The position numbers were made by a program, and so were the translations under genes. Below the pieces are notes generated by a model, which was given only the letters and a program-made list of their open reading frames with translations, searched no databases and was not told the DNA's origin. A stretch of DNA of 64,000 nt from Pseudomonadota bacterium (lineage in GTDB: Bacteria > Pseudomonadota > Gammaproteobacteria > Pseudomonadales > Oceanobacteraceae), in assembly GCA_030145845.1 (NCBI GenBank), contig JAIXHJ010000013.1:1-64000 (forward strand), in the 5' to 3' direction. Positions 54,305 through 63,574 of the stretch are shown here, one piece after another. Position 1 is the first letter of the stretch; each line of letters begins with the position of its first letter.

Positions 54305-54964
54305 ATGACCGCTGAACAGAAGCAGAACCGCTTTGAGGATTTACGCCTGTTGCCGGGGCAACCGCTGCAGCTTGATTTTGAAGGGTATACCAGTGACCGT
54401 GACCGTTCTTCACTCATAGGCTACCGCCCGGGGCAGGGCATTATTGTGACCACGCCGCTGGTTAACGGCACGCCGATGGTTCTGAAGCTGGGCACGCCGC
54501 TGGCGGTACGCCTGTTTGCCACGCAGATGAACTGCGCCTGTGCGTTCCGCACGACCATTACCCATATCTCGCGGGCGCCGTATCCGCACCTGCACCTGGC
54601 GATGCCTGGTGAGCTGGTGCTGGGTGAGGTGCGCAGTTCGGTGCGGGCGAAAGTGGCACTGATCTGTTCTGTGTATTATGGCGATGGCCTGCAGCAGAAA
54701 AGTTCTGCCAAAATCCGCGATCTGAGCCTGGGTGGTGCCCGTCTGCAGGCGAAAACCCTGCCGGTCACTGCCGGCGATGAGGTGCGTCTGACCGCGCAGT
54801 TATCGGTCAGTGGTATTGAACGGATTGTCACGCTGGAAGGTGTGGTGCGCTCGGTTACCAACGATAATGATGGCACTCAGGTCGGGCTGCAGTTTAACAG
54901 TATCAGTGATTCTGACAGGATTACGCTGCACGCCTTTGTGCTGTCGAATATTTACCGGCAATAA
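54305..54964 (+). CDS. YcgR-like flagellar-brake / PilZ-domain c-di-GMP receptor
   Basis: A 219-residue protein. The N-terminal YcgR-like domain (about 15-105: LRLLPGQPLQLDFEGY, YRPGQGIIVTTPL) is followed by PilZ (about 108-215), with the RxxxR motif as RSSVR and D-x-S-x-x-G as DLSLGG, both needed for c-di-GMP binding. It lies 27 bases before a GGDEF-EAL gene in the same direction, so effector and enzyme are probably co-expressed. Confidence 0.88.
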   Translation: MTAEQKQNRFEDLRLLPGQPLQLDFEGYTSDRDRSSLIGYRPGQGIIVTTPLVNGTPMVLKLGTPLAVRLFATQMNCACAFRTTITHISRAPYPHLHLAMPGELVLGEVRSSVRAKVALICSVYYGDGLQQKSSAKIRDLSLGGARLQAKTLPVTAGDEVRLTAQLSVSGIERIVTLEGVVRSVTNDNDGTQVGLQFNSISDSDRITLHAFVLSNIYRQ

Positions 54965-54991
54965 AGCAGTACCCGATCTGGAGTAGTAGAT

Positions 54992-57646
54992 ATGACTGGG
55001 ATGCCGAGTTCTTCTGCGTGGGAGCACTGGAGTGCAGCCTGGAAAGAACGTGTCTGTGGTGAGCCACTGAGCGTTGCCGATATGTTGCCAGCCCGTCACA
55101 GCGGCTCCGGGCAGCTGCTGGAGCAACTGCTGCTGGGCTTTATGCAGACCACCCGGCAGACGCTGGAACAGGACCTGCAGGCCGCACTGCAGTGTCTGGC
55201 GGCCAGAACCGGCAGTTCCTGCATGATGCTGTTTCTCTGTCCGCAGGACGAACACAGCAGCAGCCACTGCATCATCTCGCAGCAGGGCAGCAGTCAGGAC
55301 GGTGCCGGCAGTATGCTGACGCTGTTTGAGACGCGCCATCTGTGGTGTTCTCTGGTACACAACGACATTCTCCTGCTTGACCCCACCGATGAGCGCGAAG
55401 CCAGCTGCCATATCCGTGCTCGGATGGACGCTGATTATGTGTTGCTGGTACCGGTATCCGCGCATGTCAGTGGTTCCGGCTGTCTGCTGATGGCGCTGGA
55501 TGACAATACCCGCCAGCCGGATGCTGATGAGCGTTCGCTGTTATCCAACGTTGTGCAATTGTGTTATCTGGTCGCAGACCGGGTGGCGACCACGGCCAGT
55601 CTGCAGGAACGGGAACAGCGGCTGCAGCGTACAGAGCAGCTGGTCGGACTGGGCAGCTGGTATGACGACATTGCCTCCGGCCGCATGACCTTCAGCCGCC
55701 AGGCCGGTCAGTTGTTTGACCTGGAGCCGCAGCAGACCGAAGCCTCGCTGGAGGAATTTTACCGCCATATCCATCCCGATGATCTGGGCCGGCTGCAAAC
55801 CATCTATGACGAACTCCGCAGCAGTGCCGAAGCCACGGATGTCGTGTTCCGTATTCTGGCCTCAGACGGGAGCAGTAAAGTCATTCACTCGGTTGTTGAA
55901 GCGGTGTTCAGTGATGATGGTCAGGTCATCGGGCGCGCAGGTTCCGTGCAGGATATCACCGAAAAATATCAGCAGGAGCAGCGCCTGAAACAGGCTGCAC
56001 GGGTCTTTGATTCGACCATGGAAGGGGTGGTGATTACGAATGCCCGCGGACTGATTGAACAGGTGAATCCGGCCTTTACCACCATTACCGGTTACCGTGA
56101 GGAAGAAGTCCGCGGCCGTCTGATCAGCCTGCTGAACTCGCGTCGTCATGATCCTTCATTTTTCCGTACCCTGCTGAAAGACTGTGCAGAGAAGGGCTAC
56201 TGGCATGGTGAAATCTGGAACCGGCGTAAAAATGGTGAGGTATTCCCGCAATCCGTGACGGTCACCACCATCCGCGACGACGATGATGAAATTATTCAGT
56301 ACGTGGCCGTATTTGCGGATATCACCCGCATCAAACGTTCAGAAGAGCAGGTGGATTATCTGGCGCATCACGATCCCCTGACCGGCCTGCCCAACCGTCA
56401 TTCCCTGCTTGGCAGGCTGGATGAAATCCTGCGTCGTGCTGCTGTTCAGGACAGCAGCGTGGCCATCATCAGCATCGATCTGGATCATTTCAAACACATC
56501 AACGACAGTCTCGGTCACCCGGCCGGCGACCGTCTGCTGCAGAGTTGTGCCCGCCGCCTGCGGCAACGTCTGCGTGATACCGATATCGTTGCCCGCCCCG
56601 GTGGCGATGAGTTCTTTGTGGTGCTGGAAAATGTCAGCGATCAGGACCAGGTAGTGCAGATGACGGAAGTCCTGCAGGGGCTGTTTTCCCGTGCCTTTGA
56701 TGTCGGCGTCGGTCATGAGATTTTTATCGGTGCCAGCTTCGGTATCACCCTTTACCCGGATCACGGGCGTAACGTCACGCAGCTGATCAGTAATGCCGAT
56801 GTGGCCATGTACTGCGCCAAGCAGCAGGGACGCAATCACTATCAGTTTTATACCAACGAGATGACCCAGGCCGCCAACGACCGGCTGGAACTGGGCTCGC
56901 AGCTGCGTCATGCACTGCAGGAAGAACACGAGCTGGTGCTCAGGTATCAGCCGCAGGTCAGTGCCGACAACGGTGCCATGGTCGGTGCGGAAGCCCTGTT
57001 GCGCTGGCAGCATCCGCAGCAGGGACTGATGCAGCCCGGGCGTTTTCTGCCGGTGGCGGAAGATAATGGTCTGATGCCGGAGCTGGATAACTGGGTACTG
57101 AGCCATGCCTGTCAGCAGCTGGCACAGTGGCAGCAGGCGGGCTGTGCGCCGTTTGTGCTGGCGGTGAATATTTCCCAGCCGACCTTCGTCGCTGGCTCAC
57201 TGGCCGGGCGGGTGGAAGAGCTGCTGACACTGCACCGGCTGGACCCTTCCTGGCTGGAACTGGAAATTACCGAAGGGGCGCTGCTGGAACCGACGCCCCA
57301 GATTCTGGCCACCATCGCCCGGCTGAAAGAGCTTGGGGTGTCGCTGTCAGTGGATGATTTCGGTACCGGGTATTCGTCACTGGCGTATCTGCACCGTTAC
57401 CGGGTGGATAAGATCAAGATCGACCGCAGTTTCGTTAACAGCGTCGAGGAAGAAGAAGAAGGGCGGGTGATTACCCGGACCATTATGACGATGGCGGAAG
57501 GACTGGGGCTGAAAATTCTGGCGGAAGGGGTGGAAACGGCCGGCCAGCTGGCGTTTATGCGCGATAACGGCTGCGATATCTGTCAGGGCTTTTATTTTTC
57601 CCGGCCACTGCCGCTGGCGGAGTTCCATGGCTGGCTGGAGCACTGA
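54992..57646 (+). CDS. GAF-PAS-PAS-GGDEF-EAL dual c-di-GMP enzyme
   Basis: An 884-residue soluble protein. A GAF-like region (about 45-195), PAS (about 205-320), PAS (about 325-445, TITGYREEEVRGR), GGDEF (about 450-615) and EAL (about 630-880). The cyclase motif GGDEF is intact in ARPGGDEFFVVL, with an RDTD inhibitory site five residues before it. The EAL motifs are also intact: GAEALLRWQHP, NISQPTF, LEITEGALL, DDFGTGYSSLAYL, KIKIDRSFV, AEGVE, QGFYFSRPLP. Both activities are possible. GGAG precedes ATG 54992. Confidence 0.93.
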   Translation: MTGMPSSSAWEHWSAAWKERVCGEPLSVADMLPARHSGSGQLLEQLLLGFMQTTRQTLEQDLQAALQCLAARTGSSCMMLFLCPQDEHSSSHCIISQQGSSQDGAGSMLTLFETRHLWCSLVHNDILLLDPTDEREASCHIRARMDADYVLLVPVSAHVSGSGCLLMALDDNTRQPDADERSLLSNVVQLCYLVADRVATTASLQEREQRLQRTEQLVGLGSWYDDIASGRMTFSRQAGQLFDLEPQQTEASLEEFYRHIHPDDLGRLQTIYDELRSSAEATDVVFRILASDGSSKVIHSVVEAVFSDDGQVIGRAGSVQDITEKYQQEQRLKQAARVFDSTMEGVVITNARGLIEQVNPAFTTITGYREEEVRGRLISLLNSRRHDPSFFRTLLKDCAEKGYWHGEIWNRRKNGEVFPQSVTVTTIRDDDDEIIQYVAVFADITRIKRSEEQVDYLAHHDPLTGLPNRHSLLGRLDEILRRAAVQDSSVAIISIDLDHFKHINDSLGHPAGDRLLQSCARRLRQRLRDTDIVARPGGDEFFVVLENVSDQDQVVQMTEVLQGLFSRAFDVGVGHEIFIGASFGITLYPDHGRNVTQLISNADVAMYCAKQQGRNHYQFYTNEMTQAANDRLELGSQLRHALQEEHELVLRYQPQVSADNGAMVGAEALLRWQHPQQGLMQPGRFLPVAEDNGLMPELDNWVLSHACQQLAQWQQAGCAPFVLAVNISQPTFVAGSLAGRVEELLTLHRLDPSWLELEITEGALLEPTPQILATIARLKELGVSLSVDDFGTGYSSLAYLHRYRVDKIKIDRSFVNSVEEEEEGRVITRTIMTMAEGLGLKILAEGVETAGQLAFMRDNGCDICQGFYFSRPLPLAEFHGWLEH

Positions 57647-57670
57647 CGGCTCCGGCCAGCCGCATACGGC

Positions 57671-57952
57671 TTATTCGTAAGTGCAGAAATAAGCGGTCTG
57701 GATGGTGACTTTAACACCGAATTTCACGTTGGCAGCCACGGTGAATGACTGGCCGTCAGTGAATGTCTGCCATTCGCTGCTGCCTGGCAGCAGCACGGTC
57801 AGGCCGCCGGAAATGACGGTCATCACTTCTTTCTGACTGGTACCGAATTCATATTCGCCCGGTTCCATCACGCCCACAGTGGCCGGCAGTGTCGCGGTCT
57901 GCAGAGCAATGGATTTTACGTTGCCATCAAAATATTCGTTAACGTTCAGCAC
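57671..57952 (-). CDS. ppnP: Pyrimidine/purine nucleoside phosphorylase
   Basis: A 93-residue single-cupin protein of the PpnP (YaiE, DUF1255) family: [35 protein letters not shown] and [14 protein letters not shown]. It phosphorolyses a broad range of nucleosides. The start is GTG 57952, eight bases after a strong GAGGAG site. The length is normal. Confidence 0.95.
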   Translation of the reverse strand: MLNVNEYFDGNVKSIALQTATLPATVGVMEPGEYEFGTSQKEVMTVISGGLTVLLPGSSEWQTFTDGQSFTVAANVKFGVKVTIQTAYFCTYE

Positions 57953-58012
57953 TTCAGGTACTCCTCAGAATAAAGGGGCGGTGATTATACGCGACTGGCG
58001 CAGGGCGGCAAT

Positions 58013-60085
58013 TCAGTTATTGTCTGCGGGGCGCAGGCGGCGTGGCAGGCGGATAATGAATTCACAGCCGGCTCCGGGGCTGCTGCTGACTTCCAGCGTG
58101 CCCTGCAGCTGGTGGCAGACCAGATCCTGAATGATGTAGGTGCCAAGGCCGCTGCCGCCGTGCTGGGCGCGGGTGGTGAAGAAGGGGTCAAACAGGTGAT
58201 TGCGGGTGTCTTCCGACATACCGGCACCGTCGTCGCGGTAAATAATACAGACCTTCTGTCCTTCTTCCGTTACCGTCAGGGTGATATTGCCGGGATGATC
58301 ACGATCATCACGGTCGGGCGGGAAACCGTGGGTCAGGGAATTGGTGATCAGGTTGGTGATGATCTGGGCGAGGGCGCCGGGATAGCTGCTGATAATTACC
58401 CGCTGTTCACAGTTCAGCTCAACCTTCACCGGCCGGTATTTATAGCCCGGGCGCAGTGAGGTGAGGATGCTGTTGAGGTAATCGCAGAGCTCAAAATCAC
58501 GCTTCTGTTCACTGGCCTGATCCACCGCTACCTGCTTGAAGCGGGCAATCAGATCGGCAGCGCGGCGCAGGTTGTCGGCGGCGATACTGACCCCTTCGCG
58601 GGTCAGTTCGGTGTATTCATCAAAGCTTTGCCGGGTCAGCTTATGGCTGCGGAACTGCTCTTCCAGGTCACGCAGCTGTTCTTCCAGAGCACTGACGGCC
58701 GTGACACTGATACCCAGCGGGGTATTAATTTCATGCGCCAGCCCGGCAACGATATCGCCCAGGGCGGCGTGCTTTTCCAGGTTCACCAGCTGTTGCTGCG
58801 TCAGCTTCAGCATGCGCAGTGATTCGTTCAGTTCCTGGTTTTTTTCCGCCAGTTCATGGGTCCGCTCGCTGACTTTCTGCTCCAGTGTGCTGTTCAGTTC
58901 TTCCGCCCGGCGCTGTTCGGCATACAGCAGGGTATTGGTGCGCGACAGCCGGTCGGTATAGCGGGCAATCTGGTCGACCAGGGTATTGAAGGTATCGACA
59001 ATGGGGGAGAACTCATTGCTGTCGTCGTAGCGGATGGGGTTGAAGGTCAGCCGGTCAGACTGACTGTTAAGCAGTACGGCATCGCGCAGACGCTGCAGTA
59101 TCTGTTCAAACGGGCGGAAGAGGATGGTCAGCACCAGTGCCATCACAGCAATAAAGACGACGGCGATGGCAATGTTCACCCCCATATTGCCGGCCAGAAA
59201 ACCGCTGACCAGGGTTGCCAGTTCCTGCCGGGGCACCAGTGCGGCAATGATCAGTCCGGTCTGGGTGCGGGCAGCAAACAGATAATCGCCGCTGGCGGTC
59301 TGGTGTTCGCGGGAAAAGGACTGTCCCGGGTTGTTCAGCAGGGACAGCGGGCTGATCGTTTCTGCGGTCAGAAACCGGGCGCTGAGCGGGTCATACAGAG
59401 CGACCCGGGTACCGGGGGAAATCTGCAGCCCCTCCAGTGGCTGCAGCATTTTGCCGGCGTTCCAGTTAACCGTGGCGACTCCCAGTAATTTCTGTTTTTC
59501 ATCGTACATGGGCACGGCGACGGTCATGACCGTCTGCTGGTTGTGGCTGTCGGTGTACGGACGGCTCCAGTAAAAGGTCTGCGGCCGGTGTTCGTTGCGT
59601 GGCCAGTCGGCGGGAATGGCGAGCCGGTACCAGGGCTGATTGTGGTAATCGTAATGGCCGGATTCCCGTTCCCAGGTAAAGGTCAGCTGGCCCTGATCAC
59701 GGTAGACGAAGGGAGCGATACGGTCTTCATGGTGATCGAGTGTGGCCGGTTCATACCAGATACCACCGCCTTCGGCGGCGGGGAAAGAACTGAAGGTGCG
59801 CAGCAGCAGACGTTTGAGTTCGCTGCGCAGACGTCCGGTGTCGCGCCGGTGATGAACTTCCTGAAAATGTTCGCCGCCACGGGCGAGACCGGCAGCGGTG
59901 CGCTCCATCTGTGCAGCGATGGCATCCAGCTGATGCACGGTTGCGGTCAGGGTGGCACTCACCTGAGTGCGGTTGAAATTGAGAACCGACGCCGATGCCC
60001 GCTTGTTGTAGTTCAGCAGCAGGGCACTGAAGCCTATAATCTGCAGGACAATAACACTCAGCAGAATTCTGGTTTTGATATTCAT
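58013..60085 (-). CDS. Cache-domain sensor histidine kinase
   Basis: A 690-residue membrane kinase: TM1 (about 7-25), a Cache-like periplasmic domain (about 30-285: GGIWYEPATLDH, YDYHNQPWYRLA), TM2 (about 295-320), HAMP-like and coiled coil (about 320-430), HisKA with His451 in AHEINTPLG, then HATPase with NLITNSLTHGF, DDGAGM and GSGLGTYIIQDL. The TtrS/DctB-like HEINTP variant is typical of sensors that respond to small metabolites. No response regulator gene is adjacent. The ligand is unknown. Confidence 0.9.
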   Translation of the reverse strand: MNIKTRILLSVIVLQIIGFSALLLNYNKRASASVLNFNRTQVSATLTATVHQLDAIAAQMERTAAGLARGGEHFQEVHHRRDTGRLRSELKRLLLRTFSSFPAAEGGGIWYEPATLDHHEDRIAPFVYRDQGQLTFTWERESGHYDYHNQPWYRLAIPADWPRNEHRPQTFYWSRPYTDSHNQQTVMTVAVPMYDEKQKLLGVATVNWNAGKMLQPLEGLQISPGTRVALYDPLSARFLTAETISPLSLLNNPGQSFSREHQTASGDYLFAARTQTGLIIAALVPRQELATLVSGFLAGNMGVNIAIAVVFIAVMALVLTILFRPFEQILQRLRDAVLLNSQSDRLTFNPIRYDDSNEFSPIVDTFNTLVDQIARYTDRLSRTNTLLYAEQRRAEELNSTLEQKVSERTHELAEKNQELNESLRMLKLTQQQLVNLEKHAALGDIVAGLAHEINTPLGISVTAVSALEEQLRDLEEQFRSHKLTRQSFDEYTELTREGVSIAADNLRRAADLIARFKQVAVDQASEQKRDFELCDYLNSILTSLRPGYKYRPVKVELNCEQRVIISSYPGALAQIITNLITNSLTHGFPPDRDDRDHPGNITLTVTEEGQKVCIIYRDDGAGMSEDTRNHLFDPFFTTRAQHGGSGLGTYIIQDLVCHQLQGTLEVSSSPGAGCEFIIRLPRRLRPADNN

Positions 60086-60253
60086 GCGCTGACAGCCGTC
60101 GGCATACCTTTATAAGCAGCTTCTGAGCTCAGGTTAGCAGTAACCCGCAGCCTTGCGTAGTATCAATCCTCTCAGAAACTGTGGTTTTCCCCGATCCCGC
60201 TCAGGCAGAAGCTGACTTTTGTACGATCTGCAGCGACTGAACAAAAAATAAAC

Positions 60254-60384
60254 AGGACAAGACTCTGTCATTACTGTATAGTGCGCGGCCCTTTTAGATA
60301 ACCGATGAGTCGGGCCCGGCCGTGTGAGAGAGTGGAAGCCAAGTCTTCCCTGTGAACGGCAAAGCCCTTCCTTCTTTTTCACAC
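60254..60384 (+). promoter_or_regulatory. deaD promoter and long structured 5' leader
   Basis: AGGACA (60254-60259), a 17-base spacer and TATAGT (60277-60282) form a plausible promoter, giving a leader of about 105 bases. The leader contains a local hairpin GGAAG/CTTCC (60334-60349). A possible longer helix pairs GTGTGA (60322-60327) with TCACAC (60379-60384), the latter next to the ribosome site. Structured leaders are known for cold-shock genes including DeaD. Confidence 0.55.
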
Positions 60385-60393
60385 AGGTACAAT

Positions 60394-62289
60394 ATGTCCG
60401 AATCAAACTCCACAGGCTTTGCCAGCCTGGGTCTGCCTTTTGCTGTCCTCCGTACACTGGAAGAACTGGGTTATGAAGCCCCGTCGCCGATTCAGGCGAA
60501 CAGCATTCCACCCCTGCTGGAAGGTAAAGACGTGCTGGGTATGGCCCAGACCGGCACCGGTAAAACCGCAGCCTTCGCGCTGCCGCTGCTGACCCGCACC
60601 CAGGCGGATTTCAATTCACCACAGGTGCTGTGTCTGGCACCGACCCGTGAACTGGCGCAGCAGGTTGCTGAAGCCGTGAAAACCTACAGTAAATACATTC
60701 CCGGTATCAACGTCACCGCCATTTACGGTGGTTCTGACTACGGCACACAGCTGCGTGAACTGAAACGCGGTCCGCAGTGGGTGGTTGGTACCCCGGGCCG
60801 GGTCATGGATCACCTGCGTCGTGGCACCCTGAATCTGGCTGACATCAAAGCCGTGGTTCTGGATGAAGCCGACGAAATGCTGCGTATGGGCTTTATCGAT
60901 GACGTGAACTGGATTCTGGAACAGACCCCGCGCAGCCGTCAGGTCGCGCTGTTCTCGGCCACCATGCCGAAAGAAATCCAGAAAGTGGCGGAAACCCATC
61001 TGCACGATCCGGTACAGGTAAAAATCGAATCCAAAACCACCACCAACGACCGTATCCGTCAGCGTTACTGGTTTGTTGCCGGCGCGCACAAGAACGATGC
61101 TCTGCTGCGTATTGCGGAAACCGAAGACTTTGATGCCATGATGATCTTCGTGCGCACCAAGCAGGCGACGGAAGAAGTGGCCGACTTTATGGTCGCCAAT
61201 GGTTTCAGCTGTGCGCCACTGAACGGCGACATTCCGCAGGCTCTGCGTGAAAAAGCGGTGGAAAAACTGAAAGCCGGTCAGCTGGATATTATTGTCGCGA
61301 CTGACGTTGCTGCCCGTGGTCTGGACGTGGAACGTATCAGTCACGTGATCAACTACGATATTCCGTCAGACACGGAATCATACGTACACCGTATCGGCCG
61401 TACCGGCCGTGCCGGACGTAATGGTGAAGCCATTGTGTTTGTCCGTGGCCGTGAAAAACGCATGCTGCGCGATATCGAAAAAGCGACCCGTCAGCCGATC
61501 GAAGAAATGCCGCTGCCGACCGCTAAAATGGTGAATGAAAAACGTCGTGAGCGTTTCCAGTCACAGATTGTCGATGCCATTAATCCGCAGAAAAACCAGC
61601 AGTACCGCGAAATCATTGAGCATATTCTGGTGGAAAATCCGGTTGATGCTCTGGATGTTGCAGCGGCGGTTGCCAGCCTGCTGCAGGGCAAAAAATCCCT
61701 GTTTATTGATGAAAAACAGGATGCCCGTATGGCGGATGCCCGTGAGCGTGAAAACCGCCGCGAGCGTCGTGAACCACGCGAAGGCCGTGACAGCCGCGAC
61801 AGCCGTGAGCGTCCGCAGCGCAATAAAGCGCTGCCGGAAGCCCATGCGAAAGCGCTGAAGGGTCACCCGGAAGTGGAAATGCAACGCTATATGGTGAGCC
61901 TGGGTTATGACGACGGTCTGAAACCGGGCAACCTGGTTGGTGCCGTAGCCAATGAAGCGGATCTCGACAGCGAATACATCGGTCATATCGAAATCTTCAA
62001 CCAGTTTGCGGTCATCGACCTGCCGGAAGGTATGCCGGCACCGGTGATGAACAAACTGAAAAAAGCCCGCGTTTGCGGCCGTCCGCTGGAAATCCAGCAG
62101 TACAAGCCGGCGCTGGTCAAAGAAGACAACGGCAGCAGCAAACGCCCGTCCGGCCGTCCGGGGTTCAAACCGGGTGTGCGCGCCGCTAAAGGTGGCGCGG
62201 GCCGCACGGATGACCGTGGTCCACGCAGTGACCGTGGCCCGAAAAAGCCGCACCGCGGTAAAAGCGAAGGCCGTGCCCGTCAGGGCTGA
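60394..62289 (+). CDS. deaD: ATP-dependent RNA helicase DeaD/CsdA
   Basis: A 631-residue DEAD-box helicase for ribosome assembly and cold adaptation. Motifs: [72 protein letters not shown]. The C-terminal RNA-binding DbpA-like fold (about 485-570: YMVSLGYDDGLKPGNLVGAVANE) is followed by a basic Gly/Arg/Lys tail. ATG 60394 (MSESNSTGF) with an AGG site is preferred over GTG 60352. Confidence 0.95.
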   Translation: MSESNSTGFASLGLPFAVLRTLEELGYEAPSPIQANSIPPLLEGKDVLGMAQTGTGKTAAFALPLLTRTQADFNSPQVLCLAPTRELAQQVAEAVKTYSKYIPGINVTAIYGGSDYGTQLRELKRGPQWVVGTPGRVMDHLRRGTLNLADIKAVVLDEADEMLRMGFIDDVNWILEQTPRSRQVALFSATMPKEIQKVAETHLHDPVQVKIESKTTTNDRIRQRYWFVAGAHKNDALLRIAETEDFDAMMIFVRTKQATEEVADFMVANGFSCAPLNGDIPQALREKAVEKLKAGQLDIIVATDVAARGLDVERISHVINYDIPSDTESYVHRIGRTGRAGRNGEAIVFVRGREKRMLRDIEKATRQPIEEMPLPTAKMVNEKRRERFQSQIVDAINPQKNQQYREIIEHILVENPVDALDVAAAVASLLQGKKSLFIDEKQDARMADARERENRRERREPREGRDSRDSRERPQRNKALPEAHAKALKGHPEVEMQRYMVSLGYDDGLKPGNLVGAVANEADLDSEYIGHIEIFNQFAVIDLPEGMPAPVMNKLKKARVCGRPLEIQQYKPALVKEDNGSSKRPSGRPGFKPGVRAAKGGAGRTDDRGPRSDRGPKKPHRGKSEGRARQG

Positions 62290-62338
62290 TTCTCTGCTGT
62301 GTGAAATGCCTGCAGTTAAAAAGCGGACCTCCGGGTTA

Positions 62339-62961
62339 CTGCTGTCCCACAGTTTAACGAAATCTGTTTTCTGTAGACGACGTTTACATCCGTAACGCCC
62401 AATGCCTCCAAGGGGAACTTATCCCCTTGCCGGCGGGCGGCCCCCAGCTTTTCGCTTTCTGGAGCGTGATCCTCATTCTCTCGATTTTTCCTGGCCACGC
62501 GCCCCTGCGACATCCCTGTCGCTGCGCGCTCGCCGGGCATCCATGCCCGGCGAGCCGGAAAAATCATCATTCATTTCGGCGCTCCCAGAGGCGAAGGAGT
62601 GGCAGCCTTGACGCCGCTTTTCAATACCACTCTGTCGCTGAATACTGGTCAACGACATGACATTCAACCTGGTTGTGAATCGTATAAGCAGATTAAGAGG
62701 TCACCGCAAATAGCGCCTCTGGGCTCGCCGCAGAAAGCGACGATATTTCCGACCTGCCCGCAGGGACCCGGGCAAGTGGCCCCGGCCATGGATGGCCAAT
62801 GGGTCACGCGGTCAGGAAATATCAAGGTTTCAAGGATGAACGAGCCAGACAGCGCGAAGCGGGGAGGTAGCCCGTCCGGCGAGAGGGGTAAGTCCCCTCT
62901 ATGAGGACAAGGGGACTGTGATTTTTCACAAACGTTTAAATAAAAATTTGTGGGACAGCAG
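62339..62961. repeat. Pair of inverted, diverged copies of a roughly 300-bp repeat
   Basis: The ends carry an exact 13-base inverted repeat: CTGCTGTCCCACA (62339-62351) and its complement (62949-62961). Inside, the left half read forward and the right half read in reverse complement stay alignable. Hairpin AAGGGG-aacttat-CCCCTT (62410-62428) matches GAGGGG-taagt-CCCCTC (62883-62899). The blocks CGCCGG or TGCCGG + CGGGC, TTTCTGG or TGTCTGG, GATTTTTCCTGGCC or GATATTTCCTGACC, CATCCATG and CCCAGAGGCG recur in the same order. The two copies meet near 62650. No protein-like frame is present. It fills the 781 bases between deaD and fmdB. Confidence 0.8.
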
Positions 62962-62984
62962 CGGGCCTGCGGGTCCGTTTTTTT
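62962..62984 (+). terminator. Rho-independent terminator, rightward
   Basis: CGGGCC-tgcg-GGTCCG (one G-T pair) followed by seven T. It lies immediately after the inverted-repeat element and would end transcripts coming from deaD. Confidence 0.75.
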
Positions 62985-62993
62985 ATGGCACGG

Positions 62994-63019
62994 AAAAAGT
63001 CCCCGGCACAGGGCCGGGG
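62994..63019 (-). terminator. Rho-independent terminator of fmdB, leftward
   Basis: On the minus strand CCCCGGC-cctgt-GCCGGGG is followed by ac and TTTTT (AAAAA at 62994-62998 on the plus strand). It lies 52 bases after the fmdB stop and is paired tail to tail with the rightward terminator. Confidence 0.85.
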
Positions 63020-63070
63020 CAAGACTCCAAAAACGTCGCGGGGAGTTGGAGGAAAGAGTCTTCTGCAGCC

Positions 63071-63457
63071 TCAGTGGCTGATCATCCAGGGACGCATCCC
63101 GGGGAACATCTTGTTGCCCTCAGCGGTGTACATCAGGTTACTTCTGCGCTTCTGTCCACAGCCACAGCCATTACCGTGCTTATGACGGTTATCAAATAAA
63201 TACTTTTCCTGTTTTTCTTTTTCGCGCTCATGATACTGAGCGGACGTCATAAAATCGGGGGCTTCTTTGGCCTTTTCATTGCGCTCCATGGCTTCACGTT
63301 TTTCTTTAATCATCTGCGCAATTTCCGGCGGTAACACAATCACGCGGGCAGATTGGGTGGCACATTGCGGGCAGGGTTTCGGCTGATCGTGTTCAGCCAT
63401 GGGGGCCAGTTCCTGAAAAACACCATGTTGTGGGCATTTGTAATCGTATAACGGCAT
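63071..63457 (-). CDS. fmdB: FmdB-family zinc-ribbon regulatory protein
   Basis: A 128-residue protein with an N-terminal zinc ribbon: MPLYDYKCPQHGVF and CPQCATQSARV supply Cys/His ligands. A long charged helix (about 45-90, rich in Lys and Glu) and a Gly-Cys-His-rich tail (HGNGCGCGQKRRSNLMY) follow. FmdB is associated with amidase/formamidase regulation, and fmdA lies just upstream on the same strand, 117 bases away. Confidence 0.88.
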   Translation of the reverse strand: MPLYDYKCPQHGVFQELAPMAEHDQPKPCPQCATQSARVIVLPPEIAQMIKEKREAMERNEKAKEAPDFMTSAQYHEREKEKQEKYLFDNRHKHGNGCGCGQKRRSNLMYTAEGNKMFPGMRPWMISH

Positions 63458-63525
63458 TATTGTTCTCCTGACAGCAGCAGCTCCGCGGCTGAAGAAATCA
63501 TACTATTGGAGTCGTTGGTTAAATT

Positions 63526-63549
63526 GCCGGCCCCGTTGCCGGGGCCGGC
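63526..63549 (-). terminator. Strong hairpin between fmdA and fmdB
   Basis: GCCGGCCCC (63526-63534) and GGGGCCGGC (63541-63549) form a perfect nine-base stem with a six-base loop. On the minus strand it is followed by only a weak AATTTA run, so it may attenuate rather than end transcription into fmdB, or stabilise the fmdA message. Confidence 0.6.
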
Positions 63550-63574
63550 GTACCTGGAATTAACTGAAAATCAA

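Noticed and set aside
62402-63199. Several short frames in the inverted-repeat region
   Set aside because: None has a ribosome site or protein-like composition, and the DNA is explained by the inverted repeat and terminators.
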